Of a DNA stretch of 64,000 nt, positions 1 through 8,959 are shown in pieces. The stretch is from Moraxella cuniculi DSM 21768. GTDB lineage: Bacteria > Pseudomonadota > Gammaproteobacteria > Pseudomonadales > Moraxellaceae. The stretch covers positions 62,001 through 126,000 of the forward strand of contig NZ_FTNU01000005.1 of the NCBI RefSeq assembly GCF_900156515.1, given 5' to 3'. Numbering within the stretch: the stretch's first letter is position 1; each line of letters begins with the position of its first letter. Both the position numbers and the translations under genes were made by a program. A model generated the notes under the pieces. It was not told the DNA's origin, made no database searches, and saw nothing but the letters and a program-made list of their open reading frames with translations.

Positions 1-611
1 ATCCTGAAGTTGGTCGTATCACAGGGCTGGCTTGGACTTCGGTTGGTGGCGAGCTATTAACCATCGAAGCTGCAACCATGCAGGGCAAAGGCGAGCTGGT
101 TTTCACAGGTTCACTAGGCGATGTGATGAAAGAGTCAATCCGTGCCGCCATGAGCGTGGTGCGTGCAGGTGGTGAGCGATTTGGCATTGAGTATGATAAG
201 TTTAAAAATACTGATTTGCACATTCATATGCCAGAAGGTGCTACGCCAAAAGATGGTCCATCAGCAGGTATTGCCCTAACGACCGCCATCGTCTCAGCGA
301 TGACAGGCATTGCTATCCGTGCCGATATTGCCATGACAGGCGAGGTTACCCTGCGTGGCAAAGTACTTCGTATTGGTGGATTAAAAGAAAAACTACTGGC
401 AGCCCATCGCGGAGGAATTAAGCAAGTACTGATTCCAAAATCCAACGAACGAGATTTGGTTGATATTCCTGACAATATCAAAGACGGTCTTATCATTCAA
501 TCTGTTGAGACCATCGATGAGGTGCTGGCAGCGGCATTGGTAGAAAAAGTTCGCCCCCTACCACCGACACGCATCAAGCACGAGCCATCAGCCGATACTG
601 TTCGTAGCTAA
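1..611 (+). CDS. lon: Lon protease, C-terminal part (5' end outside the window)
   Basis: This is the proteolytic domain of the ATP-dependent cytoplasmic protease Lon, which degrades misfolded and regulatory proteins. The reading frame is already open at base 3 and encodes the family segment [20 protein letters not shown] before the first internal Met at 78, so the gene starts upstream of the window. The catalytic serine lies in PKDGPSAG (codon at 261-263), and the lysine of the Ser-Lys dyad lies in [11 protein letters not shown] (codon near 384). The ATPase domain is not in view. The C-terminus ends in a short polar tail. Identification is secure; only the 5' boundary is unknown. Confidence 0.97.
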   Translation, partial: PEVGRITGLAWTSVGGELLTIEAATMQGKGELVFTGSLGDVMKESIRAAMSVVRAGGERFGIEYDKFKNTDLHIHMPEGATPKDGPSAGIALTTAIVSAMTGIAIRADIAMTGEVTLRGKVLRIGGLKEKLLAAHRGGIKQVLIPKSNERDLVDIPDNIKDGLIIQSVETIDEVLAAALVEKVRPLPPTRIKHEPSADTVRS

Positions 612-676
612 CAGCCAGACTCTGCCAGAACTGTTTGTTTTGGCAGATTTTTTACCACTTAATACAACTTACCATC

Positions 677-1288
677 ATGAAAGCATTATTTGATTATATT
701 CCGTTAATTATATTTTTTATATTATATAAAACAACCGACCCTGCCGACAGCAATCACCCTTTATTGCAGCTCATCGGTGCTGGTGGTGCGACCAACAACC
801 ATATTTTGGTTGCCACCATTGGGTTGATAGCTGCAACGGTACTGGTGTATGGATATCTATTCATCAGCCAAAAATTCCACCTTGAAAAACCCCAATGGTT
901 CGTGTTGCTGATGACGATTGTTTTTGGCGGAATCACGCTGGCATTAAGTGATGCTTTTTATATCATGCTAAAGGCAGTGATTATCAACGCCACTTTTGCG
1001 GTAGGTTTGCTGATATCACCTCTGTTTAGTCAAGATCGCAGCCCCATCATCAAAAAACTCTTTGATCCCATATTTGAGCTTAGTCATCAAGGCTGGCACA
1101 AGCTCAATCTGGCATGGGCGGGACTGTTTGCCACCTTGGCAGGTCTGCACGCATTTTTTGCTTTTGTGTTTGCTGATGGCAAATATTGGGGTGAGTTTAC
1201 CGCCTTTGGTGATATGATGGTCATGCTGGTATTTGTGATTGCAATGATTTTTGTATTAAGAAACCATTTGCGTAAAGAAATAAATTAA
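677..1288 (+). CDS. yciB: YciB / IspZ-family inner-membrane septation protein
   Basis: The product is 203 residues with about five hydrophobic segments and resembles the intracellular septation protein A family (YciB). Members of this family are inner-membrane proteins linked to envelope and septum synthesis. Recognisable features are the N-terminal MKALFDYIPLIIFFILYK and a C-terminal half with HKLNLAWAGLF followed by a KYWGEF-like segment. The open frame extends 14 codons further up to 635, but the internal ATG at 677 gives the usual family N-terminus (family length is about 180-200). No strong Shine-Dalgarno sequence precedes it. It lies 65 bp after lon on the same strand and ends at a bidirectional terminator. 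Confidence 0.85.
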   Translation: MKALFDYIPLIIFFILYKTTDPADSNHPLLQLIGAGGATNNHILVATIGLIAATVLVYGYLFISQKFHLEKPQWFVLLMTIVFGGITLALSDAFYIMLKAVIINATFAVGLLISPLFSQDRSPIIKKLFDPIFELSHQGWHKLNLAWAGLFATLAGLHAFFAFVFADGKYWGEFTAFGDMMVMLVFVIAMIFVLRNHLRKEIN

Positions 1289-1305
1289 CTGGTAACAAAC
1301 AACAA

Positions 1306-1329
1306 AAAACCCTGCATTTGCAGGGTTTT
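1306..1329. terminator. Bidirectional rho-independent terminator between yciB and exbD
   Basis: A 10-bp perfect stem (AAAACCCTGC / GCAGGGTTTT) with a 4-nt loop lies between the convergent yciB and exbD genes. It has A/T runs on both sides and so can act in both directions. Confidence 0.85.
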
Positions 1330-1331
1330 GC

Positions 1332-1733
1332 TTATTCGCTGACAAAGGCGATTTTGGTTAGCCCCGCCTGACTGGCAACCGCCAACACTTGTGCCACCGT
1401 GTCATATTTGCCCTCTTTATCGGCACGCAGATTGATTTGCGGATTGTTGCCAGCTTGCACTTGCTCGGCAAATCGCTGATTTAGCCCCTCAAGTGTCAGC
1501 TTTTCTTTGTCCCAATAAATCTCACCTGCTTTATCAATACTTACCTGAATCACTTGTGGCGGTGCGTCATTGATACTGGCTGATGTTTTTGGCAAATCCA
1601 GTGGTATACTGGGATTTAGCACGGTTGCCGTTACCAAAAAAATAATCATCAAAACCAGCATAATGTCAATAAGCGGAATCAGGTTCATCTCATTCATGCC
1701 CTGATCGCTATGATCGCCAAGCTCAAACGCCAT
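1332..1733 (-). CDS. exbD: Biopolymer transport protein ExbD
   Basis: This is a 133-residue ExbD/TolR-family protein, part of the ExbB-ExbD proton-driven motor that energises TonB for outer-membrane iron and haem uptake. It has a short cytoplasmic N-terminus, one membrane segment around residues 18-40 carrying the essential aspartate (D23 in LIPLIDIML), and a periplasmic domain of about 90 residues. It lies 11 bp downstream of exbB and is probably co-transcribed with tonB and exbB. ExbD rather than TolR is favoured by the adjacent tonB-like gene and the absence of tolB/pal. Confidence 0.93.
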   Translation of the reverse strand: MAFELGDHSDQGMNEMNLIPLIDIMLVLMIIFLVTATVLNPSIPLDLPKTSASINDAPPQVIQVSIDKAGEIYWDKEKLTLEGLNQRFAEQVQAGNNPQINLRADKEGKYDTVAQVLAVASQAGLTKIAFVSE

Positions 1734-1744
1734 AACCCCTCCTT

Positions 1745-2293
1745 TTATCGTGCCACTTTGGCCAAAATCTGATGGGCAGTGTCTGTCGCTGTGTGCAAGG
1801 CACTCTTGTTGATACGCATGGCAATATTATAAAACACAACCGCAGGGATAGCCACTGCAAGACCCAAGCCAGTCATAATCAACGCCTCACCCACAGGGCC
1901 TGCCACTTGAGCCAATCCAGCCTGACCTGTTTTGCCGATGCCGTTGAGTGCATGAAAAATACCCCAAACCGTACCAAACAAGCCAATAAAAGGAGCAATT
2001 GATGCTGTCGTCCCAAGGATTGGCAAACCCTTTTCAAGCTCATGTCGCCAACGGGCAATTTGTTGCAAGAGATTTTGCTCGGTAATCATCTTGCGTTGCT
2101 CAAATGCAAGGTCTGACAACGACTGTGTATCAACACGGCGATGCAGCTCATCGGCAATGGTTGTGGCAATACGGCGAGAGTTTAGCACACGCACAATACC
2201 CACCACCCACGATGCCAATGATAGCAGCAACAGCACAAAAAATAGCGTCTTGCTCACCGCATCAGTTTGCGACCAATAAAAAGCAAAATCCAT
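1745..2293 (-). CDS. exbB: Biopolymer transport protein ExbB (MotA/TolQ/ExbB channel family)
   Basis: This 182-residue protein has an N-terminal membrane segment (about 15-35), a cytoplasmic domain and two further membrane segments near residues 95-120 and 135-160. The family signature runs through LGTTASIAPFIGLFGTVWGI and ALIMTGLGLAVAIPAVVFYN. Together with ExbD it forms the proton channel that drives TonB. It is slightly shorter than typical ExbB (200-245 residues) but lacks no core region. It sits between tonB, 91 bp upstream, and exbD, 11 bp downstream. Confidence 0.93.
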   Translation of the reverse strand: MDFAFYWSQTDAVSKTLFFVLLLLSLASWVVGIVRVLNSRRIATTIADELHRRVDTQSLSDLAFEQRKMITEQNLLQQIARWRHELEKGLPILGTTASIAPFIGLFGTVWGIFHALNGIGKTGQAGLAQVAGPVGEALIMTGLGLAVAIPAVVFYNIAMRINKSALHTATDTAHQILAKVAR

Positions 2294-2310
2294 AAACTCA
2301 CCTTTATTTT

Positions 2311-2325
2311 TGATAATAAAAATTA
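2311..2325. promoter_or_regulatory. Weak Fur-box-like sequence before exbB
   Basis: TGATAAT-A-AAAATTA matches the 7-1-7 Fur consensus TGATAATnATTATCA at 11 of 14 positions. It lies 18 bp upstream of the exbB start. The region is very AT-rich, so the match is only suggestive. Confidence 0.25.
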
Positions 2326-2384
2326 TAAAAAATACTTATTTAATTTCAGTCAGAATACACCAACTCATCTTAAGTCATGACAAC

Positions 2385-3479
2385 CTATCTGCCATATGTG
2401 CAACTTTCATCTTTTGGCAGATTCAACTCAAGCGGATAAGTCGCACTACCCACCTTGGTAACATTACCTTCTTTAAAGGGGTGCAAGACACCACGGCTAA
2501 CCTGACGAACAATCAACCTATCAAGCTCTCTATCACTTGTTGAGCCGTTTAATTTCACACCAGAAATATTACCTTTTTCATTAACAGAAAAAGAAACCGT
2601 AATGCCCATCATGATGTCTGATTTTGCTGAACACAACACGCCTTTTAATTTCGGTGCTGAACGCCAGCTGGCATTGGTGATTGTTCCCAGATTGGTCTGT
2701 TGTACTTGAGATTTGTCATTGCCGCCGCCCTCTTGGGCTTTGCCACCACCTGTGCCACCGCTGTTTTTAGCAGCTTGGGCAGCAGCGGCTGCCTTACGGC
2801 GTGCTTCTTCGGCTTCGGCAGCTCTACGGCGTTGCTCAGCAGCAGCTTGCTCGGCTCGTTGTCGTGCCTCTTGTTCTGCTCGCTGCCGTGCTTCTTGTTC
2901 TGCTCTTTGCTGCATTTCACGCTGACGGCGTTCGTTTTCGGCACGCTCTTGTTCGCGACGCTGTGCCTCTTGCCTTTGTTGTGCCTCCCATGCTGCCTGT
3001 TGCTGTCTGGCTGCCTCGATTTGTGCCAAGCGTTGTTGCTCGGTAAAATCAGGCTTAGGCTCAGACTTAGGTTCAGGTTTTGATTCTATCTTGGGCTTAG
3101 GTTCAGGCTTAGGCTCATTTTTTGGTTCAGCCTTTGGTTTAGGTGGCTGAAACTCTTGTATGACAGGCTTGGGCTGCACTTGTTGCACAGGCTTAGGCTC
3201 TGTGGCAGCTTTTATTTTTACTGGCTCTGCCTTGGCAGCGGCAGGCTTGGTCGGTTGCTCAATCGGCTTGGGCGGCTCTGGCGATTCTAGATTGTTAAGA
3301 ATCACAGGCTCAGGCTTGGGTGGCTCAATCAGCTCAATCTCAAGCGGTGGCGTAATTTTTGGTGGCATGATGGGCTTAATTTGCATATTGGCAATACCAG
3401 CCGCTACTGCACCGTGTAGTATGACTGCCACAGATAATGCTAATATCTTGATTTTTTTGGAATAATCCACCGCTGACAC
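2385..3479 (-). CDS. tonB: Energy transducer TonB with a TolA-like coiled-coil spacer
   Basis: This 364-residue protein has a single N-terminal membrane anchor (about 9-30, ILALSVAVILHGAV) and a Pro/Lys/Glu-rich stretch (about 40-150) with EPKPEPKPK-type repeats. An Arg/Gln/Glu/Ala-rich coiled coil follows (about 150-240, with repeated EARQRAEQ units), then a Gly-rich hinge and a C-terminal TonB-like beta domain (about 270-364, VTVSFSVNEKGNISGV). It would carry proton-motive energy from ExbB-ExbD to outer-membrane receptors such as the one at 51.4 kb. The frame starts with GTG directly after an in-frame TAG, and no ATG is available before the membrane anchor, so a GTG start (3479 or 3467) is likely. 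The coiled coil recalls TolA, but exbB and exbD lie next to it and tolB/pal are absent. Confidence 0.88.
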   Translation of the reverse strand: MSAVDYSKKIKILALSVAVILHGAVAAGIANMQIKPIMPPKITPPLEIELIEPPKPEPVILNNLESPEPPKPIEQPTKPAAAKAEPVKIKAATEPKPVQQVQPKPVIQEFQPPKPKAEPKNEPKPEPKPKIESKPEPKSEPKPDFTEQQRLAQIEAARQQQAAWEAQQRQEAQRREQERAENERRQREMQQRAEQEARQRAEQEARQRAEQAAAEQRRRAAEAEEARRKAAAAAQAAKNSGGTGGGKAQEGGGNDKSQVQQTNLGTITNASWRSAPKLKGVLCSAKSDIMMGITVSFSVNEKGNISGVKLNGSTSDRELDRLIVRQVSRGVLHPFKEGNVTKVGSATYPLELNLPKDESCTYGR

Positions 3480-3522
3480 CTATACCGATAACCAATTAGC
3501 AGTAATTTATTTTGAATACAAA

Positions 3523-3537
3523 TGATAACAATTTGCA
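3523..3537. promoter_or_regulatory. Candidate Fur box upstream of tonB
   Basis: TGATAAC-A-ATTTGCA matches the 7-1-7 Fur consensus at 11 of 14 positions. It lies 44 bp upstream of the tonB start, where iron-dependent repression of the tonB-exbB-exbD cluster would be expected. Confidence 0.45.
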
Positions 3538-3629
3538 ATTTCACAATTATAAATGATAAATTTTTAAATTTCAAGAATCTGTATAAACTTTTTTTGATAA
3601 TAAATCCATCTTTAATACAGCTACCCATC

Positions 3630-3785
3630 ATGGCATTCGTCATCACCAGTCATTGCGTGGATTTTGCCAGTTTTATTATATTTGTCCTTTACTGCGTTTT
3701 GCTTGCATTGCTTGGTATTATCCAAATAGCCATGCATCAAAAGCACAGTGCAAAATCATCGCAGCAGCCTACTTTTTTGGGTTGA
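3630..3785 (+). CDS. Doubtful small membrane protein
   Basis: A 51-codon frame from the ATG at 3630 would encode one strong hydrophobic helix (FASFIIFVLYCVLLALLGII) followed by a polar tail. No Shine-Dalgarno sequence is visible and I recognise no family. The frame is open further upstream to 3522, but that part is low-complexity AT-rich sequence. It could equally be chance. Confidence 0.2.
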   Translation: MAFVITSHCVDFASFIIFVLYCVLLALLGIIQIAMHQKHSAKSSQQPTFLG

Positions 3786-3828
3786 TTTACACAAGGTAAA
3801 AAATAAAAATAAAAACGCACAAATCATC

Positions 3829-3856
3829 TTGACAATTTTTTATATTTTGCTAATAT
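3829..3856 (+). promoter_or_regulatory. Possible sigma-70 promoter for the oppA-like gene
   Basis: A consensus TTGACA (3829-3834) is followed after 16 bp by TAATAT (3851-3856), a 4 of 6 match to TATAAT. It lies about 70 bp upstream of the start codon. Confidence 0.45.
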
Positions 3857-3928
3857 TTTTATAACACTATGTTACAGTCTTGTAATTTGTGTTAATTTGT
3901 TACACGGTAGTTTTATAAGGAAATCATA

Positions 3929-5575
3929 ATGCAATTTAAACCTGCACTTTTAGCAACAGCGTTAGCAACAGTTTTGGGACTGACTGCTTGTGGTAATTCT
4001 GGCTCTGACTCTCAAGCCAAAACCTCAGGCGATGCAAAATCATCAGCCACGCTACCAGCTGGCAAAGATACCCTAATCATCGCCAATGGTTCAGAACCTG
4101 CAACACTTGACCCAACCAAAAGCCAAGACACCACAAGCTCGGCAATCATTCGCCAAATGTTTGAAGGCTTAGTCTCTGGCAGCGAAAAAGGCGAGACTGT
4201 TCCCGGCCTAGCAAGCAAGTGGGAAACCGCTGACAATAAAGTCTGGACATTCACCCTACGAGATGCCAAATGGTCAAATGGCGAACCCATCACCGCACAT
4301 GATGCCGTCTATGCCCTACAGCGTCTGACCGATCCAAATACCGCTGCAGAATATCAAAGCTATCTGGCTGATGCCAAAGTGCTAAATGCCGAAAAAGTTG
4401 CCGCTGGCGAATTGCCACTGGACGCTCTTGGCGTTAAAGCATTAGATGACAAAACACTACAAATCACTCTGACAGAGGCTGTGCCTTATTTGCCAGATAT
4501 GTTCACCCTGCCAGTTACTTTTCCAGTACCAAAAAGCGTTATTGAAAAGTATGGCGATAAGTGGATTGATCCTGCCAACATCGTGGTCAGCGGTGCTTAT
4601 AAGCTCAAAGAATGGACAGTCAATAGCCATGTTACCCTAGAACGCAATGGCGAATACTATGACAATGCCAATACCAGCATTGAAAAAGTTCAATTCCTAC
4701 CAATCACTCCTGCCAACGGTATCAACCGATATTTGGCGGGCGAGCTTGATGTCAATGGCATTCCTCCAGAGATGATTGATAAGATGCGTAAAGATTTGCC
4801 TGAAGAAATGAAATCTTCAGAAAAACTTTGCACCTATTATCTGCGACCAAATACAGTTGCCAAGCCATTTGACGATCCGCGTGTACGCCAAGCACTGTCT
4901 ATGGGTCTGGATCGTGAGATTGTTGCCGAAATCCTAAAACGAGATGCACCAGCAGCATTCCAATTCACGCCAACCATCACCCAAAATATGCTTGAAACCA
5001 AGCCTCAATGGGCAGCACTGGATCGTGAAAAACGCAATGAACAGGCCATCGCCTTGCTTGCAGAGGCAGGCTACAATGCCCAAAACCCACTGAAGTTTGA
5101 GTTCTTGTACTCAACCAGCGAAACAGGCAAGATGCTTGCAGGTGCATTTGGCTCCATGTGGCAAAAAAACCTTGCCAATATTGTTCAGCCAACGCTAAAC
5201 AACCAAGAATGGAAAACTTTCCTAGATACCACCAATCGTGGCAAGTTTAGCCTTTCTATGGCAGGCTGGTGTGCTGACTACAACGAGCCATCAAGCTTCC
5301 TAAATATCCTAAAAACAAGCAGCAGTAACAACGCTGGTAAATACAGCAATCCGCAGTTTGATGCCGTACTGGAAAATGCTCTAAAAGCTGGCACAACTGA
5401 CGAAGATCGTGCACAGCTCTACAAGCAAGCCGAAGAAATCATCGCAAAAGATACGGCGGTTATCCCACTGTACACAGCGGTAACTGTTCGCTTGGTGAAA
5501 CCATATGTGAATGGCTTCGATGGTCAAGATCCGATGGATCATTTCTTGGTGAAGAATTTTTCATTCAAAAAATAA
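3929..5575 (+). CDS. oppA: Peptide ABC transporter substrate-binding lipoprotein, OppA family
   Basis: This is a 548-residue SBP_bac_5 family protein, the periplasmic receptor of oligopeptide importers. It has a lipoprotein signal peptide with lipobox LTAC (Cys21), then a Ser/Gly-rich linker and the family core. The core includes LIIANGSEPATLDPTKSQD, DAVYALQRL and the C-terminal part with MAGWCADYNEPSSF. A good Shine-Dalgarno sequence (AAGGAAA) lies 8 bp before the ATG. It is transcribed alone between its own promoter and terminator. No oppB, oppC, oppD or oppF is adjacent, so it either serves permeases encoded elsewhere or has another binding role. Confidence 0.93.
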   Translation: MQFKPALLATALATVLGLTACGNSGSDSQAKTSGDAKSSATLPAGKDTLIIANGSEPATLDPTKSQDTTSSAIIRQMFEGLVSGSEKGETVPGLASKWETADNKVWTFTLRDAKWSNGEPITAHDAVYALQRLTDPNTAAEYQSYLADAKVLNAEKVAAGELPLDALGVKALDDKTLQITLTEAVPYLPDMFTLPVTFPVPKSVIEKYGDKWIDPANIVVSGAYKLKEWTVNSHVTLERNGEYYDNANTSIEKVQFLPITPANGINRYLAGELDVNGIPPEMIDKMRKDLPEEMKSSEKLCTYYLRPNTVAKPFDDPRVRQALSMGLDREIVAEILKRDAPAAFQFTPTITQNMLETKPQWAALDREKRNEQAIALLAEAGYNAQNPLKFEFLYSTSETGKMLAGAFGSMWQKNLANIVQPTLNNQEWKTFLDTTNRGKFSLSMAGWCADYNEPSSFLNILKTSSSNNAGKYSNPQFDAVLENALKAGTTDEDRAQLYKQAEEIIAKDTAVIPLYTAVTVRLVKPYVNGFDGQDPMDHFLVKNFSFKK

Positions 5576-5593
5576 ACCCATTCACCAAAACCC

Positions 5594-5620
5594 AAAAAGC
5601 ACCGCAATTCGGTGCTTTTT
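5594..5620 (+). terminator. Terminator of the oppA-like gene
   Basis: An 11-bp stem (AAAAAGCACCG / CGGTGCTTTTT) with a 5-nt loop and a T-rich tail lies 19 bp after the stop codon. Confidence 0.9.
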
Positions 5621-5816
5621 GTTTATTTATCAAAAAATTACACAAAAGATACAGCCTTGGCGTGCTGTCTGAAATTTACCATTCATGCCTTGGTTTGGCA
5701 ATCAAAACCACCCAAATTAAGCAAATGACAAAATAAGCCAAAGCTCATTATGAGCAGCAAGTCGGTACTCAATGCCAATGGGTTGGCGAATCGACACAAT
5801 CAAGCCAGCAATCAGC

Positions 5817-6899
5817 TTACTCGCCACCAACTGCCGCCATCAAATCTGCCTGATGCTCTCGCAATAAGCTGTCAAGCAGCTCTGTCAAATCCCCCTCCAT
5901 GATGGCATCAAGTTTATAAAGCGTCAAGTTAATGCGATGATCTGTCATACGCCCTTGTGGAAAATTATAAGTACGAATGCGTTCACTGCGATCGCCAGAC
6001 CCCACCAAATTACGCCGCATATCACTGGTTGCGTCAATTTGAGCTTGCACCTTTGCCTGCTGAATACGTGCAACCAGCATTTTCATTGCTTTTTCACGGT
6101 TGGCGTGCTGGCTGCGTTCTTGCTGGCATTCAGCCACCACCCCTGTTGGAATATGCGTGATACGCACTGCCGAATCCGTGGTATTGACATGCTGACCACC
6201 TGCACCGCTGGAGCGATAAGTATCGATACGCAAATCAGCAGGGTTTAGCTCAACCGTATCATCAATCTCCACCTCAGGCATGATAGCGACGGTACACGCC
6301 GATGTATGCACTCGTCCTTGTGATTCGGTTGCTGGCACACGCTGTACACGATGGGCACCACTTTCAAACTTCAGCCGTCCATACACGCCCACACCTGAAA
6401 CACGGCTAATAATCTCCTTATAGCCGCCATGCTCGCCCTCATTGGCTGACAAAATCTCTATCTGCCACCCTTGTGCTTGAGCGTATTTATGATACATACG
6501 GAACAAATCACCGCTAAAAATTGCCGCCTCATCACCGCCCGTACCTGCACGAATCTCCAAAAATGCCGATACTTTATCATTAGGGTCCTTAGGCAGCATC
6601 ATGACATTGAGAGTCTCGGTCAAATCTGCCATGGTTTGCTTGGCAAGTTCCATCTCTTCGACAGCCATTTGTTTCATATCAGGGTCGCCAAGCAGCTCTT
6701 CGGCAGTTGCCAAATCCGCCTCGGCCTGCGTATATCGTTGCCATGTTTCGGTGATTTCTGCCAAATCGCTGTGCTCAACTGACAATTCACGGAATTTTTT
6801 GCTGTCGCTTAGCGTTTCAGGATCGGAAAGCAGTGCGGTTACTTCCTCAAATCTATCCACCATCTGATCAAGGCGATGTCGTAAAGATGCTTTTATCAT
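5817..6899 (-). CDS. prfA: Peptide chain release factor 1 (RF1)
   Basis: RF1 recognises UAA and UAG stop codons and triggers peptide release on the ribosome. The 360-residue length is standard. The stop-codon-reading tripeptide PAT is present in [15 protein letters not shown], and the catalytic GGQ is present in [16 protein letters not shown]. The PAT tripeptide identifies RF1 rather than RF2, which has SPF. hemA and prmC, which flank prfA in many gamma-proteobacteria, are not adjacent here, so the gene appears to stand alone. Confidence 0.97.
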   Translation of the reverse strand: MIKASLRHRLDQMVDRFEEVTALLSDPETLSDSKKFRELSVEHSDLAEITETWQRYTQAEADLATAEELLGDPDMKQMAVEEMELAKQTMADLTETLNVMMLPKDPNDKVSAFLEIRAGTGGDEAAIFSGDLFRMYHKYAQAQGWQIEILSANEGEHGGYKEIISRVSGVGVYGRLKFESGAHRVQRVPATESQGRVHTSACTVAIMPEVEIDDTVELNPADLRIDTYRSSGAGGQHVNTTDSAVRITHIPTGVVAECQQERSQHANREKAMKMLVARIQQAKVQAQIDATSDMRRNLVGSGDRSERIRTYNFPQGRMTDHRINLTLYKLDAIMEGDLTELLDSLLREHQADLMAAVGGE

Positions 6900-7152
6900 A
6901 TCAAATTAGCTTTTTACCAAATATTAATCCAATCGATTATTTTGCCATATTTTTAGCAGTTTTGCACCAGTTTTCCTGTGATAATCCTTGTATGTATTGA
7001 GAGATTGCATAAAATATGTATGAATTTTTTCATAATTATGCTAATCTGTAACAATTGGCATTATTCGCCAATAAGCCATCAATCACAGCTCAAGTGCTTT
7101 TGTATTTGCCAAAAACGCTTGACAAAAATCAATTTTATCAATTGATGGCTAT

Positions 7153-7161
7153 TGTTATACT
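7153..7161 (+). promoter_or_regulatory. Possible extended -10 promoter for the Nramp-like gene
   Basis: TGT-TATACT forms an extended -10 element 17 bp before the ATG at 7178. No convincing -35 is seen at the right distance, and the implied leader is short. Confidence 0.35.
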
Positions 7162-7177
7162 GATATAAAGGTGCATT

Positions 7178-8425
7178 ATGACTCACTCACCCACCATGCA
7201 GCGGCTGACATGGCGATCATTTGGCCCGGGCATTTTGATGGCATCAGCAGCAATCGGCGGATCGCATTTGGTTGCCTCAACACAAGCTGGTGCATTATAC
7301 GGCTGGCAGTTGGCAATTATGATTGTACTTGCCAATTTGGCAAAATACCCATTTTATCGCTTTGCTACCGAATACACCTACAGCACTGGTACTTCACTGG
7401 TTGCAGGCTATGCCAAAATCTCTCGTGTATATTTATGGGCATTTTTTGTGCTGTGTATCATCTCTGGGGTGATTAGCACAGGTGCGGTGGCATTACTGTG
7501 TGCGGTGATTTTGGGTCAAATATTACCATGGGAGCTAAGCACGCTGGCATTATCAGCCATTGTAATGGCAAGCTCATGGCTGCTGCTGTTTGCAGGTCAT
7601 TATAAGTTATTGGACAGTCTAACCAAATGGATCATCGTCTGCCTTACCATAGCAACTCTGGCTGCTGTATGTATCGCTGCTGGCAAACCTGCAAATATCG
7701 CAACTGATTTTATCCCTGCCTCGCCATGGAATTTGGCTGCTTTGGGCTTTATTATCGCCTTGATGGGCTGGATGCCTGCTCCGCTGGAATTTTCGGCAAT
7801 CACCTCCGTTTGGACCGCCAAAAAAATTCGCACCGATCACACCACTCGCTATCAGGGCATGGTTGATTTTAATGTGGGTTATTTCACTTCGGCAATCTTG
7901 GCATTGTTTTTTCTGGCATTGGGGGTCTTTGTACAATACGGCACTGGACAAGAAATCGCCATGCAAGGCGGTGCATATGTGCCACAATTGATACAAATGT
8001 ACACCCAAACCATCGGCGAGTGGTCAAGATTGCTTGTAGCGTTCATCGCCTTTTTGTGCATGTATGGCACGGTGATTACTTGTGCTGATGGTTATGGGCG
8101 TACTAATGCCGAGAGCCTGTCGCTGCTTTTGAGCAACAGCACCGAACACACCGAAAAATATGTCAGCAGATGGGTTGCTTTTACCATCGTGGCAGGCTTT
8201 GGGCTGATTGCATTTTTCTCGGGGCAGATGGCAACTTTACTAAAATTTGCCATGATTTCAGCCTTTGTAACCGCACCTATCTTTGCGTATCTTAACTACG
8301 CCTTGGTAAAAAAAGAAGGTCATCTTAGCACTGGCATGAAGTGGTTTGCTTTGGCGGGTATTGCATTTTTGGCAGGATTTACCCTATTGTTTTTATTGCA
8401 ATTTTTTGGCATTATCGGCTCATAA
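7178..8425 (+). CDS. Nramp-superfamily membrane transporter with a non-canonical metal site
   Basis: This 415-residue integral membrane protein has about eleven hydrophobic segments and the Nramp N-terminal motif GPGILMASAAIGG. Canonical Nramp Mn2+/Fe2+ transporters bind metal through DPGN in helix 1 and a MPH motif in helix 6. Here the corresponding positions appear as GGSH and MPAP, so the usual Asp, Asn and His ligands are missing. The protein therefore probably belongs to a divergent Nramp branch with a different or unknown substrate, and a magnesium, manganese or other function should not be assumed. AAAGGTG lies 6 bp before the ATG. It is a single-gene unit, 278 bp from prfA and divergent from it. 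Confidence 0.8.
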   Translation: MTHSPTMQRLTWRSFGPGILMASAAIGGSHLVASTQAGALYGWQLAIMIVLANLAKYPFYRFATEYTYSTGTSLVAGYAKISRVYLWAFFVLCIISGVISTGAVALLCAVILGQILPWELSTLALSAIVMASSWLLLFAGHYKLLDSLTKWIIVCLTIATLAAVCIAAGKPANIATDFIPASPWNLAALGFIIALMGWMPAPLEFSAITSVWTAKKIRTDHTTRYQGMVDFNVGYFTSAILALFFLALGVFVQYGTGQEIAMQGGAYVPQLIQMYTQTIGEWSRLLVAFIAFLCMYGTVITCADGYGRTNAESLSLLLSNSTEHTEKYVSRWVAFTIVAGFGLIAFFSGQMATLLKFAMISAFVTAPIFAYLNYALVKKEGHLSTGMKWFALAGIAFLAGFTLLFLLQFFGIIGS

Positions 8426-8959
8426 ACCACTCATCGCTTGATTTGTTCGATAATCAATCACGATAATCGGGCAGATCAAGCGATTGTTAAACTGGCAAAA
8501 ATTATCATAAATTTATAATTTTTTATTTTATATCAATTAATATAATCTTAATATATTAAATTGCCAAATTGGCAATCCAGCCACGCCAGCTGCTTTAACA
8601 ATCACAAACTACCACAGTTTCCAACTGATATTCTCTTACACGCATTTTTACCAATTTATTTAATAAAATAAAAAGAAAATATATTAATATTTATCAATAT
8701 ACCACATTACAACATAAAATAAAGCGGTTATCTTTGCCAAATCAAGTAAAAATCATCAAGCAACTCGTTACACAAATGCCAAAGTATTTGTATAATTTTC
8801 TAAAAATTGCCAGTTTCACCGATAAAACAACATCACCAATCCCAAGCAATTTTACAAAATAGTTTTTATATTTGCTAATTAATGCCGCTCACTGACTAGC
8901 TGGCATAAATAAAAAACACCAAGTAGCTAACTTGGTGTCTGGGTAAATACTTGTGATAA
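8426..8959. other. 534-bp non-coding region
   Basis: AT-rich spacer between convergent genes. It contains a 10-bp inverted repeat (ATCGCTTGAT at 8433-8442 and ATCAAGCGAT at 8475-8484, with two direct copies of CGATAATC between the arms) and the terminator at 8911-8938. I see no supported gene in between. Confidence 0.6.
8911..8938 (-). terminator. Terminator of the degS-like gene
   Basis: On the minus strand ACACCAAG pairs with CTTGGTGT around a short loop and is followed by a run of T. It lies 22 bp after the protease stop codon. Confidence 0.85.

Larger units (their letters stand above)
3480..3928. other. 449-bp tonB/oppA intergenic region
   Basis: This is the AT-rich divergent region between tonB (minus) and the oppA-like gene (plus). 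It holds a Fur-box-like site near tonB, a doubtful 51-codon open frame (3630-3785) and the oppA promoter near 3829-3856. Confidence 0.7.

Noticed and set aside
2700-3083. Plus-strand frames opposite tonB rich in Leu and Cys
   Set aside because: They are the complement of the repetitive tonB coiled coil; codon bias of the repeat keeps several frames open.
8433-8484. Inverted repeat after the Nramp-like gene as its terminator
   Set aside because: The arms match over 10 bp, but the loop is 32 nt and no T run follows.
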